Assembly: GCA_029891345.1 (NCBI GenBank)
Contig: CM056994.1
Coordinates: forward strand, 58,993,251-59,057,250
Origin: Dryococelus australis
Taxonomy: Eukaryota; Arthropoda; Insecta; Phasmatodea; Phasmatidae
Direction of reading: 5' to 3'
DNA length: 64,000 nucleotides
Below are positions 12,151-25,277 of this stretch, piece after piece (position 1 is the first letter of the stretch; each line of letters starts with the position of its first letter). The notes under the pieces were generated by a model. The model ran no database searches. It worked only from the letters and a program-made list of their open reading frames with translations, and was not told where the DNA came from. Made by a program: the position numbers and the translations under genes.

Positions 12151-12810
12151 TCTGAGGGCTAAGGCCGGTGTTCCAGAACGTTCAGTGTGGCATTACGCAT
12201 GTGCTACCATCTCGGGCGATAGAAAATCCATGGCTAATCCTTAACTCGTGGAATGTATTTCTGAACGTGTTTTCTCCACGTCGTGAGATGGTACCGGTGG
12301 TGTCGCGGTTTGTTATTCGCGCGCGCTGTGCGAATAGCAAACAGTATCTGTATCAGACCTACAGTATCTGTAGGTCTTGTAGTTATTATAAACTTAAAAT
12401 AACTGTGCATAGAGTAATGAAAATAATTATTATTTTTACTTTAAGACGTGATATATTTATTAATTCTTTATTGTGTTACAACTTATGGAACATATTGTGA
12501 TATGTTTCGTGTTTGTAATGTGAAAATTGTAGACGTAAATTTTAAATGCTGCACGTGCATTTAACCAGAAGAATTGCAACTTTCTATTTATATGTTCATA
12601 CTAATAAATAAATAAACAGTAGTTAGCAGTCCTGCAAATCTCAGCTGATTCTATTGTTGAAGCAGGAGGCAGACAGCTAAAAGTGATAGAATGGGTCTCG
12701 GCAATTACTACGTAATATAGTGTAAAACGTGTTTGTAAATGTTAAAAATATTCGCAATATATTTTTGATACTAAAATATTGTATAGACCTTGCAACTCTT
12801 TTATGGAAGG

Positions 12811-12812
<2 letters not shown>

Positions 12813-12900
<88 letters not shown>
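12813..12900. repeat. (TA)n microsatellite, about 44 units
   Basis: An uninterrupted run of alternating T and A, followed by a CATA-rich tail to about 12,930. Long Ile-Tyr frames on both strands are translations of this run and not genes. Confidence 0.98.
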
Positions 12901-12906
<6 letters not shown>

Positions 12907-15433
12907 CATACATACATATGTATATATATGACTATATTTTTCTACGAACTGGGTATATTTAAATGGTTCTCCTTTAGACATTGGCATAACCCTACACGAA
13001 TCTGTCATTTCGTGTTTTCTGCGCATTTTAAATCATTATAGCTATTTATGGTCAATTGAAGTCCAACAATAACTGTTGGGTTGGATGTGATTTCGTGGAC
13101 TTTTGGGCATGCTGCATCAGCCAGAGTAGAAGGCACCACAGCCCCAATGCAAAAACTCTGAACAAGAATGCAGTCTTTCTTCTTTCATTTGTGCTGTATG
13201 TAGCATGGGAACTGAATATATAACCTTATTTTAAATACTGGCCATAAGAATTGTTTATCTACCACTATGTTAAAAAAAATTCTGTAGTGATATACTGTAT
13301 GCGCAGTATTAAATGTTCCCAGAAATACATATACTTCGAACAATTTTTATTTCATACTTCAGTTTAATCGTAGTACTTTTTTTATGAGTTTTACTGGCTG
13401 GAATTTAGTATATTTTCCAACACTGTGAACCGTGGCAAATTTTCAAATCACAGATTCGCCGGGGCGAATTAATTCATTGTGTTTCAAACCTGCAGGGAAA
13501 CGTTACAAAGTTGTGATATACACATACATACTTGACCTTTAAAACATTCCTATAGCCGGTAACGAATGTTCTCGGTTAAAAAATTTAATTTCCCGCTGAC
13601 ACATATGAAATTATAAAGGCTACTCCATGGGCCAACGATATTTTCGTAGGCGCGCACGCACATCGCTTTAGCAATCGACACGACACTCGCTGAACTACAA
13701 GCCACCGCAAAAAAAAAAGTAGAAGCATTATAAACACAGCTGTGTAACTCACGCAAACAGTTTGAAACAAAACACAAATTTGAGTTCCGCAATGGACAAA
13801 ATATATTCCTAGCAGTCAGTGTCAACAATACACAAGCAATGTCGTCAGTCGTGCCGACGTAAGTTGTAACACGTCCTGCCACTGACGATATGGTTTTCCC
13901 ATTGTAGAAAGCTGGCTGACAATTATAATTTGCACACACGATATAATATTTTCTTTTACAGTGCATTGTCTTCTAATAAAAATGGAGAAACGCAAAATTA
14001 CTTTCGAACATGAATAGTGGATACTGTTGAATAAATTCTTAGATATGTAATTATTACTAATATACAACGCTTGTGAAATAACTATAATTGTATCATACTG
14101 TTAATAATTCGTTAATTATTTTAATACTTAGCATAGTTAGTTAAATTAATACACTTTATTAAATACATTACGTGTGAAAATATGAAAGATTAATTTCAAA
14201 AGCTTTAAAAAAAAAGTTTGTACCGACCATGCTATGAACCCGAAATGTGTGTGTAGTAGTCAGATACTCTACTAATATTTTTATATAGTTACCTGACCAT
14301 TTTTTTCCCCTTTTCGACAGAGCGTGGTTGATGCTTTTGACGAGTGTGGTTGCCGTTTGACGTTATTGACTGTGTGTGTGTGAAGAATATGCCTCACGCA
14401 GGCAGACACAGCCAAATGTACACAACTATACACCTATGCCTTACTGAAATGCCCGTGCCGGAAGCCGGCACACAACCAATTGCGCTAAATCGACAGATAC
14501 CTGGTGGACCTGAATAAATATCAGATATATGTATTCACCTATTATGTGTTTTGAATTGATCCTAATGATGGAAGCCTTTGAAACATGTCGTACATAATAG
14601 TTGTGACCCCTTGAGCTCACCCACTGGATCTCAATTTCACCAACACCCACTCCTTGCGTCATTTCTTTAACACTCATAAAGAACAGGCCAAAAAGAGAAC
14701 CAAAAACTAAACCACTTTCATCAACTTCACAATTATCAGAGTAACTTGTTTTGTGGAAAATTCCAAATACTAGAAAGCACCTGTTCAAGCCGAGTTAGGA
14801 TAATGATTCTATTCTACTAGTTAACACTCTCTTTGTAAATTTATTGTATTTTGTATTGAGCCATATCAGCACAAGTATGCGTAGCAAATATTTGAACAAC
14901 ACCAAATTATGTTTGATTCCAATAATGTATATTCTTTTTTTTTTTTTACACTAAGTAATATCAGCAAAATATGTTTTATTTACTCCGACTTAATTTACCC
15001 ATTTTTTTTTTAACAGTATCAGAATGTTTGAGTTATTTTAATCAACATACACTTACTTGAAAATGCAATATCAACAATATCACAATAAAACACACCGATC
15101 CTATCCAGGTACCTGGTCAACCAGTTTGGCATTAAAAACTTGCCTTAAAAACATCTACCACAACTTTTAAAACCCAAGTATCTAAAATTACCACAATTAT
15201 AGCACAATTTTCCAATATAAATATTTATTGTTCCCATACACTAAAAATACAATTAGATAAAACGCCCCCCTCCCCCACCACAATTCTGTTTATATTGCCT
15301 TAGCACACTAAAAAGCAGCGGTGAATGAACTGTAAAGATTTCCAAATGATAAAATCTGTCTGATCTCTAACCCTTTCAGTATTATCGCTCTTGAGCAGGG
15401 GCCTTGTCAGATACACGACTTCACAATCAGCAA

Positions 15434-15573
15434 CATTCTCCCTGCGATAACCACCAGGTGGTCCACATTGCCACACAGGACACTCATCTCCCTAATATAC
15501 AATACAACAGCCAGTGAGGAAAAGGCCCAAGGATATTCTCCCAACGATAACCACTGAAGTGGTCAGCATTGCC
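15434..15573 (+). repeat. Local direct duplication, spacing about 100 bp
   Basis: The phrase ATTCTCCCTGCGATAACCAC...GGTC...CATTGCC at 15,434-15,472 recurs at 15,535-15,573 with a few changes. Each copy holds a near-palindrome (ACCACCAGGTGGT in the first copy). Function unknown. Confidence 0.6.
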
Positions 15574-16787
15574 TTTCCCCACTCCACTCAAAAACACTCA
15601 CACTCGCACACAAGGTCCCAATAAAAGGATTAACACATAAACCATTCTTACCCACACTACTAGCGTTCCCTTCCTAACACCCAAACATCCTGCATTTTAT
15701 CTTGATAAGTAAAACTACTAACAGCCAGTATAAACTGAACCATAACGCCTCCTCCGGGACTGCTTGGAATTATTGGAACCCTAAGTATACAACAAACCCC
15801 ATAACCTCGTGTCACAGTTTTCCTCGCACCGGCTTACTTCCGGACTTTTAAAACCTACTGGTCACTTCTGTTTTACTGGCTTTACCTGCTGGACTCCAGA
15901 ACGTGCACCAGAGTCACGACTGCTAGCACCCAGCACGCTGTTTCCGAACCTTCCACTTCTCACTACTTCAATAGGCTTTCCCGGACCATCTAATTCCTCA
16001 AACTCTAATTCTGTTCTATTCTATTCTTTGCAACACCAGACTCGGTTATTGTACACCTCCTACGACAAGTCCTGATCAGCCACACGAGCAAAAATTCTAT
16101 GTTCCACTTCAAAACCACTCGTCCTCAGACTAAGTCCTTACTACGCATCGCTTTAAAAAACTAAGTCCCCGACTGGCTTCTCGCAAAAATATTCAAAGTT
16201 AAACTCCTGAACCATTTGTTCAGAGACTGAGTATTTATTTTGCATTAATAGTAAAAATTTTTAAGTCCAACACGAAACTAAAGCGGAATTTTTATAAGTG
16301 CCACAACCTCGCTACTCGTCCAGCGACTAAGTCCACTACAGCAACACTCGTCCAGAATCTAAGTTTCTCTCTCTACTGCGAAGATTATACGTCCGAAGCC
16401 AATACTTAACTGCTGCTCATACGTCGACGACGACTTCTTGACCAAGGAGGACTCCAGCCTTACCTTCGGCCACCCGCTCGCAGGCGAAGCGCGTCTGTGC
16501 CGCCACACCACTCGTCACGACGGGTAGCGGCGAATCAGGTATCAGCTGCTGTAAACATAATAGCAAATGGTCAATTTCAAATCATAAATAACACCAATAT
16601 TTTCACGTGACGGTCACAATCCGTCACACAGTATTATTGCCGTACTTACCTTTTATTTGCAAAACAACTGAATTGTGTTGGTTTCCTAATTTTCTAACAA
16701 ATTATTACATCGCGACCTATAACGGTCTGGAGCGACGTTTTGTTTGCGGATGTTAGTCCCGCTACTGGCTGCGGTAAAATGTGCGTT

Positions 16788-16801
16788 CTGCGCATGCGCA
16801 G
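16788..16801. promoter_or_regulatory. Perfect NRF1-type palindrome
   Basis: CTGCGCATGCGCAG is a complete palindrome containing the NRF1 (insect EWG) consensus. It lies in a locally CpG-rich stretch (about 16.43-16.83 kb), unlike the A+T-rich surroundings, and 440 bp upstream of a plus-strand ATG at 17,242. Such sites mark housekeeping promoters in animals, but no convincing gene follows, and the site also falls inside the putative Harbinger right end, so it could belong to the transposon. Confidence 0.35.
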
Positions 16802-16976
16802 GTTTCGATTGCGCCAAGAATTTATCACCCGAATCAGAACCCTAATTTTAAGGCTTTGGCCGAGGCTTAACTAACGCCTTAGCCGGCATTTTTAACGTTC
16901 TGGAATACTGATAATACCTGAGCATGACTTAAGATATACGAAAATTTTTATAAAACGGTATGGAATACTGGCCTAA

Positions 16977-19900
16977 GTAACTTCTTCGGCTAGAGATTTG
17001 AATACGCTTGATCATCTGAGGACTTCTTGGCTTTCGCATCTGAGAGCTTCGAATCCGCTTTGCTCATCTGAGAAATCGATTGGAACATTTTTTTATTTTA
17101 TTTTAAAACATTTTCTATTGGAAAATGGTATTTTTGAAAAATTATTAATTTCTGGTGTGAAAAAGGTATTTTTGTTATTAACATGGCCGCTCCAGGCTTC
17201 CAGCCGCGACCTCCTGCGAGCCACGACTCCTAGGCCGTGTTATGGAGAGAAAACTCCGCTGCAGAAAATTTACTCGTTCTTTCTTTCGTAAGCCTCTTTC
17301 TGTAGAAATTCTGGAAAGGCTAAATAGGTTGGGTATTATGCCCATGCTTAGTTGTGATGTGTTTGAGCAAATGTATGGAAATATTATACTAAAGATCCCC
17401 TCACACAACCAAATATTATACGGTCTAACCTAAAAGAATTGTTTTGTGTTGCCTTAATGAGTTACAGATGTGTAGTTTTGTTTGCACGTAATATTTCCAA
17501 GTGTAACTGCTATAGTTTAATACTTTTTATTTGCCCTGATTTATTGTCAGTCAGGAAGATTACCACACCTCCTATAATTACCTTAAGCAACTCAGTAACC
17601 AAGTACACACTTCTAGCATGCAAGACCAATCATAAGAATAAACAAAATATCCTGTAAGTAATTATGACAAAACACTTGCATGCAGTAGCCCTGGAAACAC
17701 AACGTATGATAGCTACAAATAAGTTAGGCGACCACTGGTGATTAATTTAAAGTCCAAGGTTATTTTATTTATTTTCTCATTATGTTCCATTTGTAGTTTC
17801 TTTAAGTTTACTTGGACTAACTAATTTCTGAAAAACAACCTGATGGCAAACAGCGAATCTTAATAAACACATACCCTCCTAGCGACGAAGGAAAAGTGGC
17901 CATACTTAACTTCCAATGGCTATATGCAGTTGCAAATGTAGTTCGCTAGCTGTCACTTAAGTTATTAAGTTGATACTTAAAGAAAATTACAAATTACACA
18001 AAAATAAATAAATGATTCTTCTGTATTAAAAATTTTAATTGCAATTGCCTAGCTCAGGGTGAAGTAAGTAATCTACTCAGGTTTGTACGTAAGCAAAAAG
18101 TCAGATAAGAAAATTACGCGATGAAAAAAAAAATGGCGTCGTCTCACTGCTTAAGACGACGCTATCAGAAGAACCATGCACCACATATGAGTAATTGTTA
18201 CTTGACCTGAAGTCAAAAATCGTTGTAGCTACTGTAGATGTAGAATCTCCTCTCGTAGTCGGTCATCAACGACGTCAAAGGATCTCTGCAGTGATGTAGG
18301 CAATGGGGTATCCTAGGCATTGTGGAGTCCTAGCTCTAACGCAGACGTAATTAATTCTACCGCATGACTTCTAGAGATCCTAGCTGGGGCGTAAAACCTC
18401 GCACACGTCAGCTGGCACACTGAGGAAAGTCGGGGAAAATAATCAACACCATACTCTCTAATCAAAAGTGCCTACACTCCACCTACTCGCAGGGGAGAGT
18501 CCTGTCTCTACATCTTACTAGTATGGCGACGTGCGAAGAAGAGCTTCTTGCTCAAATGGCTGGAGCATGCCAAAGGGCCTAGATTTTTCAGCCAATGGGA
18601 GACAGGGATCAATCCTTTAGTCCAATGGGATGCTGAAAACTGTCAACCAACCCCGTACGTGCCACTTTCTCCGTCCTAAACTAACAAAATATAGAGTGCG
18701 GGACTCTAAGCAAAATATGCAATATTTAATTAATAATAATGACTTACAAATGAGACCAAAAAAGAAGCTAATAAAATTATTAAAATAAGTAACACAAACA
18801 ATTGATGACGTAACTAAATCCTAGCGTGTTCTTATGCACTTGGGATAGGGACATGCATATAGCAGGGAGGTCCCACTGGGAATCAGGGTTGGCACGGCCT
18901 AGTCATGAAACCTGCAACGTAATTATTGTGAATGTGTAAATACATATAATGAAGTGTTAACATCTGTAATTTCTTATTTAATGAAATCTTTTCATACTAT
19001 ATTAAATATGATTTAGATATTGCAAAAAAAAAAGTATTAATAAAATCAATTAAGGGAAATAAACAATAAACGTTACAAAGATGAGCGCTAACTACTCGCC
19101 AGCCCAACACGTCGCAGCTTTACGACATGCCAACCACGCCAGCCTGTAACGTCTCGTTATGAGACGCATCTAATTAACATTATAAAACCTTACAATAGTA
19201 TGCGAACCTAACATAATAAAACAATTCAAAACACAAATTGTTGCTTACGCGATCTAGGTTCATTACTTAATTCCTAATTTAAATTTTATCGCCATAATTA
19301 CACTCTATCAGTTCAAATTTATATTATTATAGACTAAGTAAAAAATATGTAACATCAGCGATAATGAATCCAGATTCTGGTTTGCTTCACTTTTATGAGA
19401 TTGTTCTTTCGAAACTGGAGTTTTGTTCTTTTATTTGGAACTGTGTTTTGCAGTCAGATATCAAAAAGCTTGAAAATACAAGGTAAAATACATTTATTAC
19501 ATATCAATGGGAAATTCGTTATAGTTCGAAATCCATGGAAATCACTGGAGGAAACTTGTACGAACTTTCAGTCACAACCTCTAGCAATCAAAATACATTT
19601 TTTTTTTTTGTATTCCTGTTTTGTATTCACTTTTTACAATAGGAAAGTTAACTGCGCTCTACTTTTAGTAAATACTTGCTCCAGAGCCCGAAAAATTAAT
19701 ACACTACCGAGAAATCCTTTACGATAAGGTTTTCAAACTAATGAGATGTTATTTGGATGTGCGAAATAATTTTAATAATTTTGTATCTTCTTATAATTCA
19801 CCAGGGATGTATCAGAGTTCGTGATGGACGGAGGTGTTTGTAAAAATAAAATAACTAGTTAAATTTTTTTATGCTATAATTTTGTGGCCGCGTACGTACT

Positions 19901-20990
19901 ACCACATTAGGCTAAATGACTTTGGTGTGTTGAAATGGTATATATACCCATATTTCAAAAGTTGTATTTATTGCATTTAACGTTACCAAATACTATACGC
20001 CTTGAGAAAATCCAGAATTTCTAAAATACGATAAAGTTAAAAATATGGAAAAACACTCTCCAGTTTACTTCGATAAATGTTAACATACTCTGACAATATA
20101 GTTGGACAGAACAAGGTATTCATTAATATTACGAAGTTGAAACCTCCCATAAAACAATTACTGCCAGTACAATCACATGCTGAAATGTATCATATTGTGG
20201 AAGTAAATACAGAAACATTTGGTTCACCAGACACTTCATTATTGGTAGATATGTAGAGAACTTGAGCATCGCTCTCGGCGTCGGCTGAGGTTGAATCACA
20301 TTTCCTTGTTCTCCTTTATTACAGCTTCACAGATGATTTTTCCAACAGGCATTTCTTCCCTGTGTCGACTCGTTTAGTAGCCATTGATTGTGCCCATTTC
20401 ATCAGTTATACTTCATGTTTTTGCTTGGTTTCGGTGGAGGCTTGAAGGCTTGCCTTACAAGGCAATCCTGTCACGAAAAACGTTTCGATAGCTCTCGAAG
20501 ACGCGATAGGGATAACGTTTGCAACTTTCCTGATTTATTTTGGATCTAAGATTGTGTGTATAGAAACTGTATATTTTTCAAATGGGTCATGCACACCACG
20601 ATATGCCATTTAGTGAAAAGGCGTCAATTGTTTTTTATGAGTTTGAGCCCTTCTTTGTAAATAAAATAAAGTTTCAAGAGTTATTCACATATTTTAATGA
20701 GTAAAACTTTACGTTGAGTAATTTGTAAAGAAACTATGTTTGATTGCTAGTTATTGAGCTTTAACCTAAATTGCTGATATTTGTTTCTTATTAAGTCTAG
20801 ATTTATTAAAAATATATTTTGTGTTGTGGTTATTTTCAATGTTTGTGAACTGAATATGTATTATTTGTTAATGTTAATATACTCAATAATTATGTTTATC
20901 TTACGTATTTGGATTTATTTTTTGAATATATTATTTTTAACCATTAAACTATATTTTGTTTTAAATAGTGCATGTCACCAATAGAATATT
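16977..20990. other. No confident gene
   Basis: A plus-strand frame at 17,242-17,433 (63 codons, basic start then ILERLNRLGIMPMLSCDVFE) has plausible amino-acid composition and could be an exon, but I recognise no family and no clear splice donor follows it. A small perfect hairpin, GCGTCGTCT / AGACGACGC with a 9-nt loop, lies at 18,136-18,162. The stretch 18.2-18.7 kb is less A+T-rich and may be an old unclassified repeat. Nothing else was recognised. Confidence 0.35.
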
Positions 20991-22450
20991 TAGAATGAGT
21001 CTGGGACAAGGGGATGGGGAGCAGAGTCGAAGTCAGCCGGCCACCATGTTGTGACGTCACCCAACGACAATATTGCATATGGTTAACCTTGACCTCACGC
21101 CCGTGACGTTGACCCCGTGTGTATGATTTTGAATGGCATTATGCCCATAAACACACGAAAATTTCCGAAAAATCCTTTTAAAAACGTTTAAAAAGATTCA
21201 AAAATTGTTTAAAAATTCCGATTTTTTTTTTTTTTTTTTTTTTTTTTATTAACTATATAAAAATTATTTTTAAATGTATTTAAAATTGTACATTTCCAGA
21301 GGTTTCCCCAACATCACGTCCAGCAGAAGACTAATTCCCTCCAATTAATCACATGTATTAACATCCGTCTTCGTCCCACCCCTAACCACACTCACCTCAC
21401 CGACTCCTCCAACCGCATGTTATATAACAAATCAAGAAAAATTGTAAATTAATCTAAAAAAAAAAATTTGAAGAACAAATTATGTTAACTTCACACTCCC
21501 TTCGCCCACTATTAACTAAGCCCCTAACCCTCACCAACCCACCATGAAATCATTAAAAAAATCGGAAAAAAATTAATAATTCTAAAAATTTAGCGAAAAA
21601 TTACATTAGTGACTCCAACCACAATGTTGGATGCCAGCGAACTTGACCTTGATTTCCAATCACCTTAAAGACAAAAATCGAGAAAAATGGTAAGAAATAT
21701 AAGAACAAATAAAATTACTCTGCCCATCCCCCGCTCTACCACAACACCCTTACCATTACCCCCCACTCCCATCGACTTCCACCCAAATATTAAAAGTAAA
21801 TAAAACCCCCAAAAATCGAAAAATATTTCTAAAAATCGAGTAAAATATTACATTTATGACACTGGCCACCATGTTGGTTGTCGTCGACCTTGATACTGAT
21901 CCTAATGACCTTAGACTCGAGAAATAAAATTAAGCAAAAATATAGTACTGACATCGACAAAAATAACATACCTAATTTGGAAAACAAAGTTACATTTGAC
22001 TCTCATAAAGATGGCCGAGAACAGCCACTCCCTCGTACGACGATCAACAGGTGACCAACCTTCGCTAATTTTTATTGGCTGTTCAATTCGCAAGCCTCCG
22101 GCCATACAAGCCAACAATACCAGCTTGAAATACGAACCGGCCATGCCAGTCACCAACAGCCTCAAACCATACGAACCACCCATTCCACACAGACGTTATA
22201 GTCATCCAGTACAACAACCATCAAGTTAAGCCAACCATGACAACTGCTATGCCAACCAGCCGACCAGTCATACAGACTGGCCGTTCCTAGCAGACCATCA
22301 TTACGATCCATATCGAAAAACGGTATCAGCCGACAAGATTAACCAAGCAGATCAGCAAACCATCCATACTAACCAACGACTGACTCCTGCAGACTGACTT
22401 CTGCCGACTGACTCCTATAGACTGACTCCTAAGACCTTAGGTGACCGAAG
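20990..22450 (-). repeat. Reversed relative of the 7-12 kb repeat complex
   Basis: Blocks of about 240 bp begin near 21,605 and 21,845 with ATTAGTGACTCC / TTTATGACACTGG and contain CACCATGTTGG, GACCTTGAT and an AAAATCGAG stretch; a partial copy lies near 21,040. These are the reverse of blocks at 11.6-11.9 kb. From 22,130 to 22,440 follow ACCAACCATACCAGCC-like units and ACTGACTCCTGCAG units, the reverse of the units at 8-10 kb. Order and orientation are those of the plus-strand complex read backwards. Confidence 0.6.
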
Positions 22451-23627
22451 ACAAAGCTCCGTAGTCGACGAATGAAATGTCTTATATTTTTTTCTGTGAA
22501 TTAAAATAAAAATAAATGAAAAGAATTGTATTTTTGTTGGTTTTATCGGATAGATGACGACCGAGAGGGTGGACAAAGGTCAAGGTCGTTATTTAAGATG
22601 TCGGTTATGATTCATGCTATTGAGAGTGGGGTAAATGAGTTTTCTCAGAGCGTTTCCGTGTTTTGTGTTTGCAAAATATGTTTTTCTCTTCGCCTCATTT
22701 TCTATTATATTAATTTATTTGGAGCGCTCCGCTTTAAAATTTTGTTATACTAGGACTCGATCTCTGTAGCGGTTCATCTGTCTGGATGGTAAACCTGGAT
22801 GTTTCGTTTGTATATTTGGTTGGCAAGCTAATATTGTGTTTTGGAAAGAGTGATTCGAAGATTGATTGAAAACATTAAAGGATTGATGGAATAGTTGATT
22901 AATTGCTGAGAAAAGTTCGGAAGATAAGGCTTGCTCTCACCCGAGTTGGGCTCGTACATTCCAAGTTTCAAGTGGTCTTCCTGTAATGATTGGCAAATTG
23001 TATTCTTGGCAATGTAGGCATTTCGGCTTTGGACAACGACGGCGCCATCAAAGACGAAGTCGGGATGCTGGTCGCATGCACACCATTACACGAATGCTTC
23101 ATCTTTATATTTACACTCCAGTTGCTTGCAGGTAGGAACAAGTACTTGAGATTTTAACAGATATTTAATTTGGTGGAAGAGATGAACATGAAAAATAACT
23201 TACCAGACTGAATCCTATAAACGACGGGGTGGAGGAGCGATTAGTCACCTCTCGTATCAGTAGAAGAACTATGACTTGGCGCATATTTGACTACATTAAT
23301 TATCTGCAGAGAACGAATATCATGTGACCAACAACCAATCACGATCGAACGATGCGACGTCAGTATTAAATCACTAGTACATTAGCACAGAGTAGTGGTG
23401 GTGGGGTTTGAGCTTTGCGCCACCTGTAAATGAGTTATAGGTCGATTTTGTAACACCAGAAAATGACGGCTATACTTGTGTCTTGCTTGCTCAGAATGAA
23501 TGCACGTGCTGTGCACGGGAACATCATTTATTTATTTATTTAGTGCAGCAGTTTACTCTACCACCCAACAGTAGAAACCATTAATAGATTGACATATACA
23601 TATTTAAACAAATAGTGGTTTAAAAAT

Positions 23628-23661
<34 letters not shown>

Positions 23662-25039
23662 GAAGGCAAAAAATTACACCAAATATATAATAAACACATA
23701 AATATATTTTAACATTATTAAACAATACATACGTAGAGAAAAATCATTACACTAAATTTATTTTTAAAATCTGGAATAATTAAAAAGAAACAAATAGCAA
23801 TTCAGTTATAAACGTAATAACTTTTAAGCAAATTAAGTTTGTTCAAAAATATTCAAAGTAGATCTTTACTCACTACAGAATATTAATAACTCTTGAAATG
23901 TTATTTTATTTCCAAAGAAGCGATTAAACTTACGGAAACCAGTTTTATACGAATAATATCCATTTTTTACAAAATTTTGTTTTCCTTGTTTAATGTTTTG
24001 GAAATTCAATGTTAGTAATTCGGATTCTTAAGAAACACTAATTTAATAAGAACATAAAAAAAATATAAGAAAGGAAACAATGTATTATACAAAATGCATA
24101 ATTTATATCTTGCCTAATTTACAAAGTCTGGGCTTTCCATTTAGTAAGCTCAGTATTATAGTTAAAATTTCAGTTGTTTTAAGTTATATGACGCGAGATA
24201 ATGCAGTGACAGCCAGCTTACCAAATTATAAAGCTAAGTTTTTTTTTTTTTTTGTGCGAAAACGACATGTTGCCTTTCTTTCAGTTCGAAGCAAGGACGA
24301 TACACATGGTTACACATGGAGCGAGGACATGGTGCAGAGCTGTCTGCAGAACAAGTTGAAGCTTCTGTAGTAGTTTCTTCCCCGCTTTACATACTACAAC
24401 AAAACGAAAACGGCCAGTTTGCGCCTCGCGCTGCCAGAAAAAAATAACTTGTCCCTACTCAAAAATGTCAATAAAATTAATGGTTAAAAAAATTTGCTAA
24501 CATATTATTCAATTTTTTTTCTTTCTTTTTAAGCTATGCTAATATTTTCTTAATGTTGAATAGTATGCCATAAAATATTATGATACTCTGTGTTGCTGAT
24601 CGTGCCTAGAAATTTGCAAAGTTTAACGTGGGCAGTGAGAAACTTTTATAGACTGCATGCCGAGATTTGGAAACATTTCAAACTTGTAAATCTGCGGCAA
24701 CTTCGAACTTCTACTTGAACTTCGTTATGCGGCATTTATGTTTGCTCAATACGTTACTGTATAATAGCGCCTACTGATAAATTTATTGGTTTTAAATTAT
24801 TAATTGCCAAATCTTAGCTTTTTTCGCATGCATTAACAGTTACCTTAAGGATCACTTTTAAAATATGGTTCACAATTTTGCTACAAGCATTTTCATTTTA
24901 TTTCGGTATCGTATTATATATACCTTAATGCCCTTTCAGGCTGTAAAGTATTAACTATTTCAGTTATTTGGATAAAACGTGTGGGATTAATTTCACTGCT
25001 AAATTCAATAAACTTCAAAGAGGAAAATTGAAACTTAGG
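22451..25039. other. No recognised gene
   Basis: A+T-rich sequence with short frames only (75 codons at 22,526; 96 codons at 24,080), none with a known motif. It contains the CA/TA microsatellite listed separately. Confidence 0.45.
23629..23661. repeat. Compound (CA)n(TA)n microsatellite
   Basis: About seven CA units run straight into about nine TA units. Confidence 0.95.
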
Positions 25040-25277
25040 TGAGTAGGGATTAACGTTTCGTCGACAGCAGGGTCCTTATAGAGGCAACAAGTTGCCCAGG
25101 GAAGACAGAGTGGGCAAGGAATCTGCCGCGGCCAGTAGCAGAGAACCATCCCAGTCTTAGTCTCAAGTGATTTAGGAAACCGATGGAAAACCGAAATCAG
25201 GATGGCCGGTCAGCGAATCGAACCTGTGCCCTCCCGAATACTAGTCCAATCGTTTACCAGTGCGCCACCTCACTCAT
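25040..25277 (-). mobile_element. tRNA-derived SINE, family 1
   Basis: On the minus strand the element starts at about 25,277 with a tRNA-like head. The A-box region TGGCGCACTGGTAAACG is at 25,251-25,267 and a B box GGTTCGATTCG at 25,214-25,224, correctly spaced for an RNA polymerase III promoter. The body continues through a phrase around GGTTTTCCATCGGTTTCC to about 25,040. The head has no folding anticodon arm consistent with a working tRNA. From memory this matches a SINE type widespread in orthopteroid insects. Confidence 0.75.

Larger units (their letters stand above)
12163..16973. mobile_element. Putative PIF/Harbinger-type interval with inverted ends and TAA duplication
   Basis: The left end starts GGCCGGTGTTCCAGAACG directly after TAA (12,160-12,162). 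The right end, read on the minus strand, starts GGCCAGTATTCCATACCG and is bordered by TAA (16,974-16,976). The ends match at 14 of 18 positions and a TAA target duplication is what PIF/Harbinger elements make. A further CAGTATTCCAGAACG-like copy lies inside the right end near 16,900, so more than one element may be nested here. No transposase was recognised inside; frames at 13,550-13,966 and 14,441-14,788 (minus) have no motif I know. The pairing of ends this far apart is inference. Confidence 0.4.

Noticed and set aside
12729-13041. Open frames of 77-94 codons rich in Ile-Tyr on both strands
   Set aside because: They are translations of the TA microsatellite.
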